This document shows, in pieces, positions 5,036 to 12,506 of a stretch of DNA of 17,078 nt. This DNA comes from Bacillota bacterium. GTDB lineage: Bacteria > Bacillota > Clostridia > Peptostreptococcales > Anaerovoracaceae. Made by a program: the position numbers and the translations under genes. Under the pieces are notes generated by a model. It made no database searches and was not told the DNA's origin. It saw only the letters and a list, made by a program, of their open reading frames with translations. The stretch is from the NCBI GenBank assembly GCA_017523605.1, contig JAFWVZ010000085.1, positions 1-17,078 of the forward strand. Direction: 5' to 3'. Position 1 is the stretch's first letter. Every line of letters starts with the position of its first letter.

Positions 5036-6868
5036 CTAGCCGTCGTAGCGTGCCTTCTCGTGCTCCATGCGCCACTTTATGCTTCGCTCCAGATACTTAA
5101 CGTATTCAGGATTCTTGCATATGCCCTTGCCGGCGTCGTCGGAGATCTTTGCTACGTCTCCGCCGTTGCATGCCGTGGTCTTCATGACTATGTTGAGAGG
5201 CTTTGCAAATGTGTCGTTGGAAATGTAAGTTCCTATTCCGAACGCGACCTTTACCTGATCCTTGAAAGTGGAATAGATGGCATCCGCTTTCTGGAAGTTT
5301 AGACTGTCGGAGAACAGCAGCGTCTTGGTCTTAGGATCTATGCCCAGCTTCTTGTAATGAGCTATCATCTTTTCAGCCCAGGCGTACGGATCCGCGCTGT
5401 CGTGCCTTACGCCGCTGAACAGCGTGGCAAACGTAAGCTGGAAGTCCCTCAGGAAGCAGTCGGTCGTGATCGCGTCCGTAAGAGCAGTTCCGTTGAGTAT
5501 GCCGTACTCCTTGACCCAGTAATCCATCATGTACCAGTTGGAATAGGACGGGTTGTGCTTGTGGTTGCCCTGACCTACGCACATTACCCACTCGTGCGCC
5601 ATCGTGCCTACAGGAGTAACTCCGTACTTCCTGGCAAGATAGACATTGGAAGTACCCACGAACTTGGAATCTTTGTACTGAGCGTCCTTCATCTTGCGGA
5701 CAGCCATCTCCTGAGCCTCGCCGGACAGGCGCCTTCTGAGTCCGAATTCGCTGAAAGATCCGATGTTGTACTTGCCGGTCTTAAGCCATTCTATCTTTTC
5801 ATCCAGACGTTTCTCGAAGTCCTTTATCAGCTCGTCGTAGTTGAACTGCATGCGGAAATACACCTCGTTGACTATGGCAAGCGTGGGTATCTCGTACATG
5901 GAGGTATTCAGCCATGTGCCAGTGGTCTCTATGGAAAGACCGCACTCATCGTCTTCGGAGATGTGGAAGTCCTCGAATCTGGGGTGCCAGAGCCTAAGGA
6001 AGTCTATGTAGGAGCCCTTCAGCCACCTGATGTTGTTCAGATACTCCAGCTCGTCTTCCTTAAAGCGCAGACCGCAGTACATCTTGATCTGCCTCTTTAT
6101 CTCCTTTACCATCTCCGGCGTGAACTTTACGTCCGTATTCCTGCACCTGAAAGTCCAGGTGGTCTTGTAAGCCGGGAACTGGTGGTATATGGCCTGTCCC
6201 ATGGAGAACTTGTAAGCGTCGGTCTCCATTAAACTGTTTATGATCCTGTCCATCTTGCCCTCCTGATATAATCCGTTAAGGTAAATGTATTCTTCCACCG
6301 GCACGGGGACCAGATCCTTGGTGTCCTCCAGCGCTTCTATCTTTCTGTGTATCTCTGTGGACGATATGTCCGGTATGTTTTCGTAGATTATCTCGTATCT
6401 TAAGTTCGGGAACTGCTTTTTGAGAGCCTCGGCAAGATCTTCCACCTTGTCGTTCGGGTCTCCGGTGTTGCGCGGGAATACCGTAAGCGTTGCCAGTTCG
6501 AATATCCTGGACGGCTCGTCCCATGTGGCTATGGTCTTAAGAACGTCTGCGCCGCACAGGAAGTAGAGCTCGGAATCCGGGTACTCTTTCTTTATGAGCC
6601 CCAGAGTCTTGCTGGTGTAGCTGGGCGTAGTCTCGTCGGATTCGACGCGGCTTACAAGGTATCCGTCCTCGCCCGTGCTCCTCATGGCTTCCACCGCCAT
6701 CTCGTAGCGTATGTCGAAAGGCAGTATGTCCTTCTTAAAGTACGGGTTTCCGGCTGGAACTACCAGCACAAGATCCAGGCCCAGACGCTTTCTGGCGAGC
6801 TGAGCCATCATTACGTGACCGTTGTGTATGGGGTTGAAGGTGCCTCCCAGGACTCCTATCTTAGCCAT
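5036..6868 (-). CDS. nadD/pncB: NadD-PncB fusion: nicotinate-nucleotide adenylyltransferase + nicotinate phosphoribosyltransferase
   Basis: One uninterrupted 610-codon frame. Residues 1-205 are a complete NadD: nucleotidyltransferase motif GGTFNPIHNGH (8-18), YFLCGADVL (102-110), ISSTEIH (168-174) and the usual end VEEYIYLNGLY (191-201). NadD joins NaMN and ATP to NaAD. Residues 206-610 are a full-length PncB of the roughly 400-residue E. coli type: METDAYKFSM (214-223), GSFSEFGLRRR, MAHEW with the histidine expected to be phosphorylated (His220 counted from Met206), and VRHDSADPYAW. PncB makes NaMN from nicotinate and PRPP. NaMN made by the second half is thus the substrate of the first half. 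At the junction there is no linker, only YQEGKM, and the bases encoding it form a Shine-Dalgarno site before Met206, so a separate 405-residue PncB may also be made (5036-6253). The start overlaps the transporter stop by 8 bases (ATGGCTAA). NadD's conserved Arg in ISSTxIR is His here, with Arg next. A lost stop by sequencing error is the main alternative. Confidence 0.93.
   Translation of the reverse strand: MAKIGVLGGTFNPIHNGHVMMAQLARKRLGLDLVLVVPAGNPYFKKDILPFDIRYEMAVEAMRSTGEDGYLVSRVESDETTPSYTSKTLGLIKKEYPDSELYFLCGADVLKTIATWDEPSRIFELATLTVFPRNTGDPNDKVEDLAEALKKQFPNLRYEIIYENIPDISSTEIHRKIEALEDTKDLVPVPVEEYIYLNGLYQEGKMDRIINSLMETDAYKFSMGQAIYHQFPAYKTTWTFRCRNTDVKFTPEMVKEIKRQIKMYCGLRFKEDELEYLNNIRWLKGSYIDFLRLWHPRFEDFHISEDDECGLSIETTGTWLNTSMYEIPTLAIVNEVYFRMQFNYDELIKDFEKRLDEKIEWLKTGKYNIGSFSEFGLRRRLSGEAQEMAVRKMKDAQYKDSKFVGTSNVYLARKYGVTPVGTMAHEWVMCVGQGNHKHNPSYSNWYMMDYWVKEYGILNGTALTDAITTDCFLRDFQLTFATLFSGVRHDSADPYAWAEKMIAHYKKLGIDPKTKTLLFSDSLNFQKADAIYSTFKDQVKVAFGIGTYISNDTFAKPLNIVMKTTACNGGDVAKISDDAGKGICKNPEYVKYLERSIKWRMEHEKARYDG
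6251..6264 (-). promoter_or_regulatory. Internal ribosome-binding site and ATG before the PncB half
   Basis: On the minus strand AGGAGGGCAAGATG: a perfect AGGAGG, five-base spacer, and an ATG in frame at codon 206 of the fusion, exactly where free-standing PncB proteins begin. It looks like the former start of a separate pncB gene that remained functional after the NadD stop was lost, or the present start if the fusion is an artefact. Confidence 0.7.
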
Positions 6869-8249
6869 TCTTAGCTCCCTTTTTCTTCTTGATGTTAACG
6901 ATAAGGATGAGTATCACGTAGTAGACTACAAGAAGTCCCAGCGTAACAAGGCTCATTGTATAGGACTTCTGAGCTATGCTTACAAGAACCAGAAGCGGAG
7001 CTCCGAGCAGTATTCCGAAGCTGCTGCCCAGCACCAGGTTGTTAGCGGCCGGGGTCTTAAGATCAGGATCCAGTTCGCGGAGCAGAAGCACGCCGGAGCT
7101 TATGGTCCCGGTCATCATTCCGTACATGGACATGAGTCCTTCGTAATAGTATCCGGGATATACCTTCTTGCAGACGTAGCGCAGGTGCACCATGGTAACT
7201 ACGGCGCCGACTATTACCATCAGTATGAACGGCAGCCACAGTCCGGACAGATCGTCGAAATCTATGGATGCGATGCCTGCGGTTATCATAAGGTCGAAGG
7301 CAACGCCGGAGAGCCTGCTCAGCAGGTAGTTGTTCTGATACTGGTTCTTTATTACTTTGCCCTTGGTAAGCTTGACAAGTATGACTCTTACAAGTATGGC
7401 TATGGCGGAACCGATTATGAAGTTAAAGCCCCAGAGCAGCGACTGCACGGTCTTGAGAAGTCCCGGAGCGATGGCGCCAATGCCTGCACAGATGCCGTGT
7501 ATCGCAAGATAAGTAAGTCCGTAGACTACCATTACCAGAGCCACCTGGACGGAGAACCTGTCCACGGACTCGGAGATGGGAAGTTCGTTCTCGGACTGGA
7601 ACGTGCCTACGTCAACGATCTCGGCGCCTTTTATGCTGTTCTCGGATCTATTGAACTTTCCGCTTTTTACAAGATAGTTGATGAATATTACGCCTATTAT
7701 GCAGGCTACAAGATAGCCCGCAGCCGCTATGGCAAGACCGAAGGACCTGCCGCCGGCAAATCCCAGAGCCTCGAAGGATGATCCGATGTTGTTAGCCTGT
7801 CCGGGGCCCTGTCCGAAGCCCATCGGAAGCAGTATTCCGCTTGCCGGGAAGAGGTCAGGAAGCAGAGTCTTTGCAAGGATGAGCGATATTATAAGACCGC
7901 AGATGCCCTGCACCATATAGGAGCCTACTATTACGGCTCCGCTCTTAAGACCGACCAGCGATCCTTTTTCGGAGCCGGTCCTGTCCGGTACTTTAAGCGA
8001 CATCGCTATGAAACCGATCGCTATTCCGTGATATGTGAGCCATTCCATGTAGCCGCTGTCCAGCTTTACTACGCCGCACACCTTAAGAATGAGCATTATG
8101 AAACCGGCAAGGACTGCCGTAGGCATTAGGCTCCTTCTGATGAACGGTATGCCGCGCCTTAAGAAGTGGGCTACCAGAATGATCCCGGCTATGAGTCCAA
8201 GCTGCAGTATGCTGTTCCACAGCTGGACGTTTGCAGATGAATAATCCAT
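6861..8249 (-). CDS. ESS-family (GltS-like) sodium-coupled transporter
   Basis: 462 residues, about ten to twelve membrane segments in two homologous halves separated by a hydrophilic loop (about 195-230). The two half-signatures are the Gly-rich re-entrant segments MGFGQGPGQANNIG (143-156) and MMTGTISSGVLLLRELDPDLKTPAANN (378-404); the latter, with DPDLKTPA, is typical of the ESS family (sodium:glutamate symporters). GltS imports glutamate with sodium, but the first signature deviates from what I recall of GltS, so the substrate is open. The ATG at 8249 is two bases after the upstream acyltransferase stop, with GAGAGG in that gene's last codons as ribosome site. Its stop overlaps the nadD start by eight bases. 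Such coupling to nicotinate salvage genes suggests a pyridine carboxylate or another acid needed for NAD synthesis; this is inference. Confidence 0.85.
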   Translation of the reverse strand: MDYSSANVQLWNSILQLGLIAGIILVAHFLRRGIPFIRRSLMPTAVLAGFIMLILKVCGVVKLDSGYMEWLTYHGIAIGFIAMSLKVPDRTGSEKGSLVGLKSGAVIVGSYMVQGICGLIISLILAKTLLPDLFPASGILLPMGFGQGPGQANNIGSSFEALGFAGGRSFGLAIAAAGYLVACIIGVIFINYLVKSGKFNRSENSIKGAEIVDVGTFQSENELPISESVDRFSVQVALVMVVYGLTYLAIHGICAGIGAIAPGLLKTVQSLLWGFNFIIGSAIAILVRVILVKLTKGKVIKNQYQNNYLLSRLSGVAFDLMITAGIASIDFDDLSGLWLPFILMVIVGAVVTMVHLRYVCKKVYPGYYYEGLMSMYGMMTGTISSGVLLLRELDPDLKTPAANNLVLGSSFGILLGAPLLVLVSIAQKSYTMSLVTLGLLVVYYVILILIVNIKKKKGAKNG

Positions 8250-8251
8250 TT

Positions 8252-9436
8252 TTACCTCTCGTATTCTCTTCCGGTAAGGAAATAGTAACTGATCAGATGA
8301 TGCAGAGCGCTTGCCCTTTCGGAAAGCTGCATCTCGTAGTACGTATTATCTTCTGTCGTAAAGAGTATTTTATTTGTAAGCACTATGGCCATGCTTCCAA
8401 TGTCGGTCAGGGGGAAGGACAAGGTCTTTTCGCCCTGCACTTCCATCCTGTTGCTGTACAGCGCAAGCTTGCCGCTGCAGACAAGCTTCTTGCCTTCCAG
8501 CGGATGGACCACGTAAAGCTGTGCGCCCTCATCCTCTCTTACAAGGAAAGGCTCTTTAGAGGCTGCATCCTTAAGGTGATCTCTTAGCTTTTCTTTCTCC
8601 CATCTGTACCATTCCAGGACCGTGGAGAACGCAGGAGCGCTTCCGTCCGGTCTTTCGAAGAATCCTTTTTCAGTGAATATGTGCTCCGAACCGCACTTTC
8701 CGCAGACGAGCCTGTCTCCGCTGCTCTTAAGGCTGTGGAACTCTCCGCAGTCCGGGCACGCGAACAGCGCGGTCTCCAGAGTTTCCGCGGGCGCTGCGCA
8801 GGTGTAGGAATAGTTCTTTTCTTCCTGATCCTTGAACGCGTCTACGTAAAGGTCTCTGTTGATAAGATCAGCTACCTCTTCCTTTGTAAGTTTCTTAAGC
8901 TCTTCCGGGCTGTACTCTCCGGAGAACTCGCCCCAGACCTTGCCCTTTCTTACGGTCTTGCTCCAGCGCGGATTTACGAAATAACCTCCGTGCACGCAGA
9001 AGTTGATGAGTCCTGCGCCGCTCTTCTTGGCAAGAGCGCCTGCGTTGGGCGATATGAATCCGGTCTCTCCGGTAAACGATCTGTTGCCTTCCACCATCAT
9101 GCAGACGTTCTGGCCTGCCTTAAGACGCTTAAGGATCTCCTTTGTGGTCCCTATCGCGGACGCACCCTTCTTTCTGGCTATCGGATCCACAAGGAACCTT
9201 ATAGCCTTGCTTACGAATCCCGCGCGGAATATGTGCTCGCTCGCTACAAAATAGGTATGGCCCTTAAACGCCATGCCCAGATAAAGGAAATCCCAGTTGG
9301 TGGTGTGGTTGGTAAGGATCAGATTGGCTTTGTTCTTCGGTGTAAAGTCCTGCCATTCATAGTCTCCGCGAATGCGAAAATAGAGCCTTGCGAAGACTCT
9401 CATGATCCTGTATATGACTACTCGAAATGTATGCAT
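8252..9436 (-). CDS. PlsC-like acyltransferase with zinc ribbon and PH-like C-terminus
   Basis: 394 residues with three parts. Residues about 1-200: a PlsC acyltransferase fold with an amphipathic/hydrophobic N-terminus, HX4D as NHTTNWD (His44, Asp49) and a variant motif III, EGNRSFTG (116-123), in which the usual Thr of EGTR is Asn. Residues 227-248: a zinc ribbon, CPDC (Cys227, Cys230) and CGKC (Cys245, Cys248). Residues about 318-390: strands resembling a PH/GRAM-like fold (KLALYSNRMEVQGEK, FPLTDIGSMAI, NKILFTT, YYEMQL). It probably acts at the membrane on a lysolipid, but the acceptor is unknown. First gene of the nad unit. The ATG at 9436 has no ribosome site and falls almost on the transcription start predicted from the -10 at 9443-9448; Met12 at 9403, with AGGA just upstream, is an alternative start. 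Confidence 0.8.
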   Translation of the reverse strand: MHTFRVVIYRIMRVFARLYFRIRGDYEWQDFTPKNKANLILTNHTTNWDFLYLGMAFKGHTYFVASEHIFRAGFVSKAIRFLVDPIARKKGASAIGTTKEILKRLKAGQNVCMMVEGNRSFTGETGFISPNAGALAKKSGAGLINFCVHGGYFVNPRWSKTVRKGKVWGEFSGEYSPEELKKLTKEEVADLINRDLYVDAFKDQEEKNYSYTCAAPAETLETALFACPDCGEFHSLKSSGDRLVCGKCGSEHIFTEKGFFERPDGSAPAFSTVLEWYRWEKEKLRDHLKDAASKEPFLVREDEGAQLYVVHPLEGKKLVCSGKLALYSNRMEVQGEKTLSFPLTDIGSMAIVLTNKILFTTEDNTYYEMQLSERASALHHLISYYFLTGREYER

Positions 9437-9442
9437 ATGATT

Positions 9443-9451
9443 ATTGTATCA
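9443..9451 (-). promoter_or_regulatory. Extended -10 promoter of the acyltransferase-transporter-nad unit
   Basis: Minus-strand TGATACAAT (TGn plus TACAAT, one mismatch from consensus) in the 67-base gap between the his operon end and the acyltransferase gene. No consensus -35 at 16-19 bases, as is common for extended -10 promoters. It separates the nad unit from the his operon, although no terminator is seen after hisK, so read-through is possible. Confidence 0.5.
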
Positions 9452-9503
9452 CATTATCGGCATTAATTCACATCGTTTTAAACCAGACGAACTTCACAAT
9501 GCT

Positions 9504-10310
9504 CTAAAGAGCCTTACCCGCAAGGACTTCTGAAAAGTCCACGAGTGATATCCCCATCCCAGGCAGACGTTTTTCCTGCGATGCAAAATCGTACATTATC
9601 CCGTCCGCTCTGTGAGCGTCGCTGCTCAGAACGAATCTGCCACCGCGCTCCGCTATGTATCTTATCATGTCGTCCGACGGATACGGAGAAGTTCTGTAAC
9701 CCCTGGACATTGCGCCGGTATTGATCTCGAAGAGTTTCCCGGTCTTAAGCAGCTTGTCGGCCGCTGCCTGCCAGGCTTTAACGTAGCGCGCATTCGAGCT
9801 GTCGAACAGCCTGTCCCCTTCGTTGAACTTGGAGACGAGGTCGAAGTGCCCTATTATGTCGCAGCCTGTCCTTTCGACCACTTCTGAGACGGCCTCGAAA
9901 TACGCCCCGCAAAGAGTGTAGATGTCCCCTCCGAATTGTTCGTCCGCAAGCTGCTTAAGTATCTCCGGCTTGTAATCCACAGGCAGCAGACCGTCAGGTC
10001 CGCCGATGTAATGGACAGAGCCGATCACATAATCGTACTGCGCATCGGGCGCAGGAGCGTAAATGTCCTGCTCTATGCCGCAGTAGATCTTAATTATTCC
10101 GTCGCAGAGTTCCTTGTACTTTTCCACGTCTTCGCGGTACTGCGCGGTTCCTTCCGGACTCATGCAGCAGTCCATGTCGTACGGAGCATAGGAATGCCCG
10201 GAGAAGCCCAGCGCGGTCATGCCTTTGCCTACCGCGGCCTTCACCATCTCCTCTACGGTATTTCTGCCGTCGCAGTATTTCGTATGCATGTGGAAGTCGG
10301 AAAGTATCAT
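9504..10310 (-). CDS. hisK: Histidinol-phosphatase, PHP family
   Basis: Dephosphorylates L-histidinol phosphate to histidinol, the step before HisD. 268 residues, the usual length of the HisK/HisJ PHP type. Metal-binding motifs are visible: DFHMHT (His7, His9), GFSGHS (His39), GIEQD (Glu80), GSVHY (His100), IIGHFD and SSDAHR near the C-terminus, which together fit the trinuclear metal site of PHP phosphatases. Last gene of the his operon, 25 bases after hisIE with a weak ribosome site (AAAGAAA). Its presence explains why hisB lacks a phosphatase domain. No strong terminator follows. Confidence 0.92.
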   Translation of the reverse strand: MILSDFHMHTKYCDGRNTVEEMVKAAVGKGMTALGFSGHSYAPYDMDCCMSPEGTAQYREDVEKYKELCDGIIKIYCGIEQDIYAPAPDAQYDYVIGSVHYIGGPDGLLPVDYKPEILKQLADEQFGGDIYTLCGAYFEAVSEVVERTGCDIIGHFDLVSKFNEGDRLFDSSNARYVKAWQAAADKLLKTGKLFEINTGAMSRGYRTSPYPSDDMIRYIAERGGRFVLSSDAHRADGIMYDFASQEKRLPGMGISLVDFSEVLAGKAL

Positions 10311-10335
10311 CGTTTCTTTATTTTTGCCGGAACCG

Positions 10336-10992
10336 TTACTTTCCGGTCATCTTCTCCTGTTTTACCTTGTGATCTATGACGTGGCGGGAAGCCAGTTCCT
10401 TTCTGATGTCGTCGAGGCTTATCCCCTGCTGCACCATCAGCACCATTACGTGGTAAGCAAGATCCGCGATCTCGTATATGGTCTCCGGCTTATCCTCTGC
10501 CTTGGCGGCGATTATTACTTCCGTGCATTCTTCGCCGACTTTTTTAAGTATCTTGTCCGTGCCCTTCTGGAACAGGTATGTGGTGTAGCTGCCTTCCGGA
10601 AGCTCCGCCTTTCTGCCCTGAAGGAGCTTGTAGAGGCTCTCAAGCGAAAAGTCTTCGTCCGGAGCTTCACCTTCGAAAAGAGGATACTCAAAGCAGCTCT
10701 CCGTTCCCAGATGGCATGCAGGACCGTCCGGACGAGCCTTTATCACCAGGCTGTCTCTGTCGCAGTCCGCGGTTATCGATACAACGTGCATGTAGTTGCC
10801 GCTGGTCTCGCCCTTGGTCCAAAGCTCCTGCCTGGACCTGCTCCAGAACGTTGCAAGTCCGGTCCGGATGGTCTTTTTAAGGCTCTCTTCGTTCATGTAC
10901 GCAAGCATAAGGACTTTGCCGCTCGCGGCGTCTGTTACCACTGCAGGCACAAGGCCGCTAGCGTCGAATCTGATCTCGCCTATGTCCGTCAT
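10336..10992 (-). CDS. hisI (hisIE): Bifunctional phosphoribosyl-AMP cyclohydrolase / phosphoribosyl-ATP pyrophosphohydrolase
   Basis: Carries out steps 2 and 3 of histidine synthesis. 218 residues: cyclohydrolase domain (about 1-110) with WTKGETSGN (58-66) and the zinc cysteines Cys77 (ADCDRD), Cys93 and Cys100 (GPACHLGTESC); then the MazG-like pyrophosphohydrolase domain (about 115-205) with KVGEECTEVIIAAK (151-164) supplying the acidic magnesium ligands, and DLAYHVMVLM. The fused order is common in bacteria. The start ATG overlaps the hisF stop as ATGA, with AAGGAG eight bases or so upstream. Confidence 0.97.
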   Translation of the reverse strand: MTDIGEIRFDASGLVPAVVTDAASGKVLMLAYMNEESLKKTIRTGLATFWSRSRQELWTKGETSGNYMHVVSITADCDRDSLVIKARPDGPACHLGTESCFEYPLFEGEAPDEDFSLESLYKLLQGRKAELPEGSYTTYLFQKGTDKILKKVGEECTEVIIAAKAEDKPETIYEIADLAYHVMVLMVQQGISLDDIRKELASRHVIDHKVKQEKMTGK

Positions 10993-11753
10993 TTCGTTCT
11001 CCTTACTTCTATTCCTTCGTCCGCGAGGACGCGCTTAAGATCCTCTATCTTTACTTCTCCGTAGTGGAAAATGGATGCCGCAAGCCCCGCGTCCACGAAC
11101 GGAAGTTTTCTGAACAATTCCGTAAAATGCTCCATGTTCCCGGCCCCGCCGGAGGCGATCACCGGTATCTTAAGGTCCGAACACAGATCCGTAAGCATCT
11201 GCAGATCAAAACCTTTCTTAACGCCGTCGGTGTCTATGGAATTAAGGACCAGCTCGCCCGCTCCAAGCTCCTGACCGCGCTTTATCCATTCTTTTGCGTC
11301 TATGCCGGTGTCCTCGCGTCCTCCGCGCACAAATACGTGATATCCTCCGTCAACTCTCTTTACGTCCGCGGAAAGGACAACGCACTGGCTTCCGTAGCGC
11401 TTAGCGGCCTCGTAGATAAGCTGCGGATCCCTTACGGCTCCGGAATTTACGCTTACCTTGTCCGCGCCGCTCTTAAGGACTCTGTCGAAATCGTCCAGAG
11501 TATTTATGCCCCCGCCTACCGTAAGCGGTATGAATACCTTGGACGCCACCTCCGTAAGCACCTCGGTAAACAGCCTGCGTCCCTCCGCGGAAGCGGTTAT
11601 GTCGTAGAACACCAGCTCGTCGGCTCCGCACTGCGAATAGAAGCTTCCCAGATCCACCGGCGAAGCAACATCTGCAAGTCCCTTAAAGTTTTTCCCTTTT
11701 ACAACGCGTCCGTCCTTAACGTCCAGACAGGGTATGATACGTTTTGCTATCAT
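10989..11753 (-). CDS. hisF: Imidazole glycerol phosphate synthase, cyclase subunit
   Basis: With HisH it converts PRFAR and glutamine-derived ammonia into imidazole glycerol phosphate and AICAR. 254 residues, normal length. A (beta/alpha)8 barrel with the two catalytic aspartates in place: Asp11 (IIPCLDVKDGRVVKG) and Asp130 (VVLSADVKRV). Phosphate-binding loops VGGGI (79-83), SGGAGN and AASIFHYGE are visible. Overlaps hisA by four bases (ATGA) with GGAGGAA as ribosome site, and overlaps hisIE in the same way, so synthesis of the three proteins is probably coupled. Confidence 0.98.
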   Translation of the reverse strand: MIAKRIIPCLDVKDGRVVKGKNFKGLADVASPVDLGSFYSQCGADELVFYDITASAEGRRLFTEVLTEVASKVFIPLTVGGGINTLDDFDRVLKSGADKVSVNSGAVRDPQLIYEAAKRYGSQCVVLSADVKRVDGGYHVFVRGGREDTGIDAKEWIKRGQELGAGELVLNSIDTDGVKKGFDLQMLTDLCSDLKIPVIASGGAGNMEHFTELFRKLPFVDAGLAASIFHYGEVKIEDLKRVLADEGIEVRRTK

Positions 11754-12460
11754 TGTTCCTCCAGGATCTTCTTAAGATCCACGGCTCCGGTGTAGTATGC
11801 CTTGCCTATTATCGCGCCGTACATTCCGGCTTCTTTAAGGGCGAGAACATCGTCTTCCGAGGATACTCCGCCGGAAGCAACTATGTTTAGCTTAAGCGAA
11901 CTGTTCATTTTGCGGTAAAGGTCCAAATTCGCACCCTTCATGGCGCCGTCGCGCGATATGTCCGTGCAGACTATCGTAGAAACGCCGATATCCTGAAGCT
12001 GTCCGCAGAAGTCCATAGCTGTAAATGAAGACTCTTCGGTCCAGCCCTTTATTGATACATAATTATTTTTTATGTCTACTCCTACTGCAACATGTTCGCC
12101 GAAGCGATTTACAGCTTCTTTCAGCAGTTCGGGATCTTTTACGGCTGCCGTTCCCAGCACCACGCGGCTTACTCCGGCGTTTAGATACTTTTCTATGACG
12201 CCCATGCTGCGTATGCCGCCGCCGACCTCCGCCTTAAGTCCGCAAGTCTCTATTATGCCGGTTATTACAGAAAGATTGGGTGTCTCACCGCTTCTTGCGC
12301 CCTCCAGATCCACTATGTGGACCCATTCCGCGCCGCATCTCGCGAACTCTGCCCCTACTTCTTCCGGGCGGTCGCTATATACAGTCATCTGAGCGTAATC
12401 GCCTTTGTAAAGGCGCACCGCTTTCCCTTCGTAAATGTCTATTGCAGGAAGAATTATCAT
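11750..12460 (-). CDS. hisA: ProFAR isomerase HisA
   Basis: Opens the ribose ring of ProFAR to PRFAR (Amadori rearrangement). 236 residues, a (beta/alpha)8 barrel paralogous to HisF. Catalytic aspartates are Asp8 (ILPAIDIYEGKAVRL) and Asp129 (VAVGVDIKNN); phosphate loops EVGGGIRS (78-85) and ASGGVSS are present. DISRDGAMKG identifies HisA rather than HisF. The start is supported by AAGGAAA upstream. The gap of 46 bases after hisH is the largest inside the his operon and contains no terminator. Confidence 0.97.
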   Translation of the reverse strand: MIILPAIDIYEGKAVRLYKGDYAQMTVYSDRPEEVGAEFARCGAEWVHIVDLEGARSGETPNLSVITGIIETCGLKAEVGGGIRSMGVIEKYLNAGVSRVVLGTAAVKDPELLKEAVNRFGEHVAVGVDIKNNYVSIKGWTEESSFTAMDFCGQLQDIGVSTIVCTDISRDGAMKGANLDLYRKMNSSLKLNIVASGGVSSEDDVLALKEAGMYGAIIGKAYYTGAVDLKKILEEQ

Positions 12461-12506
12461 CGTTTTTTCCTTGTTTCACGGTCCCGCTGCTAACGGGCAT
12501 GTCTAT

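Noticed and set aside
5357..6232. Long plus-strand open frame (291 codons) opposite the NadD-PncB gene
   Set aside because: It lies wholly antisense to a clear enzyme gene, has no ribosome site or recognisable protein features, and is explained by the rarity of TTA, CTA and TCA codons in the real gene.
3353..9436. The two PlsC-like genes (3353-4087 and 8252-9436) as a recent duplication
   Set aside because: They share only family motifs; length, motif III and the C-terminal domains differ, so they are distant paralogues at most.
9480..9503. Possible hairpin after hisK (GCTCT-TT-AGAGC on the minus strand, partly in the coding end)
   Set aside because: The loop is two bases, the stem overlaps the last codons and no T run follows, so it is not a credible terminator.
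10219..11064. 281-codon plus-strand open frame across hisK, hisIE and hisF
   Set aside because: It spans the ends of three real genes on the other strand and has no initiation signals; a codon-usage shadow.
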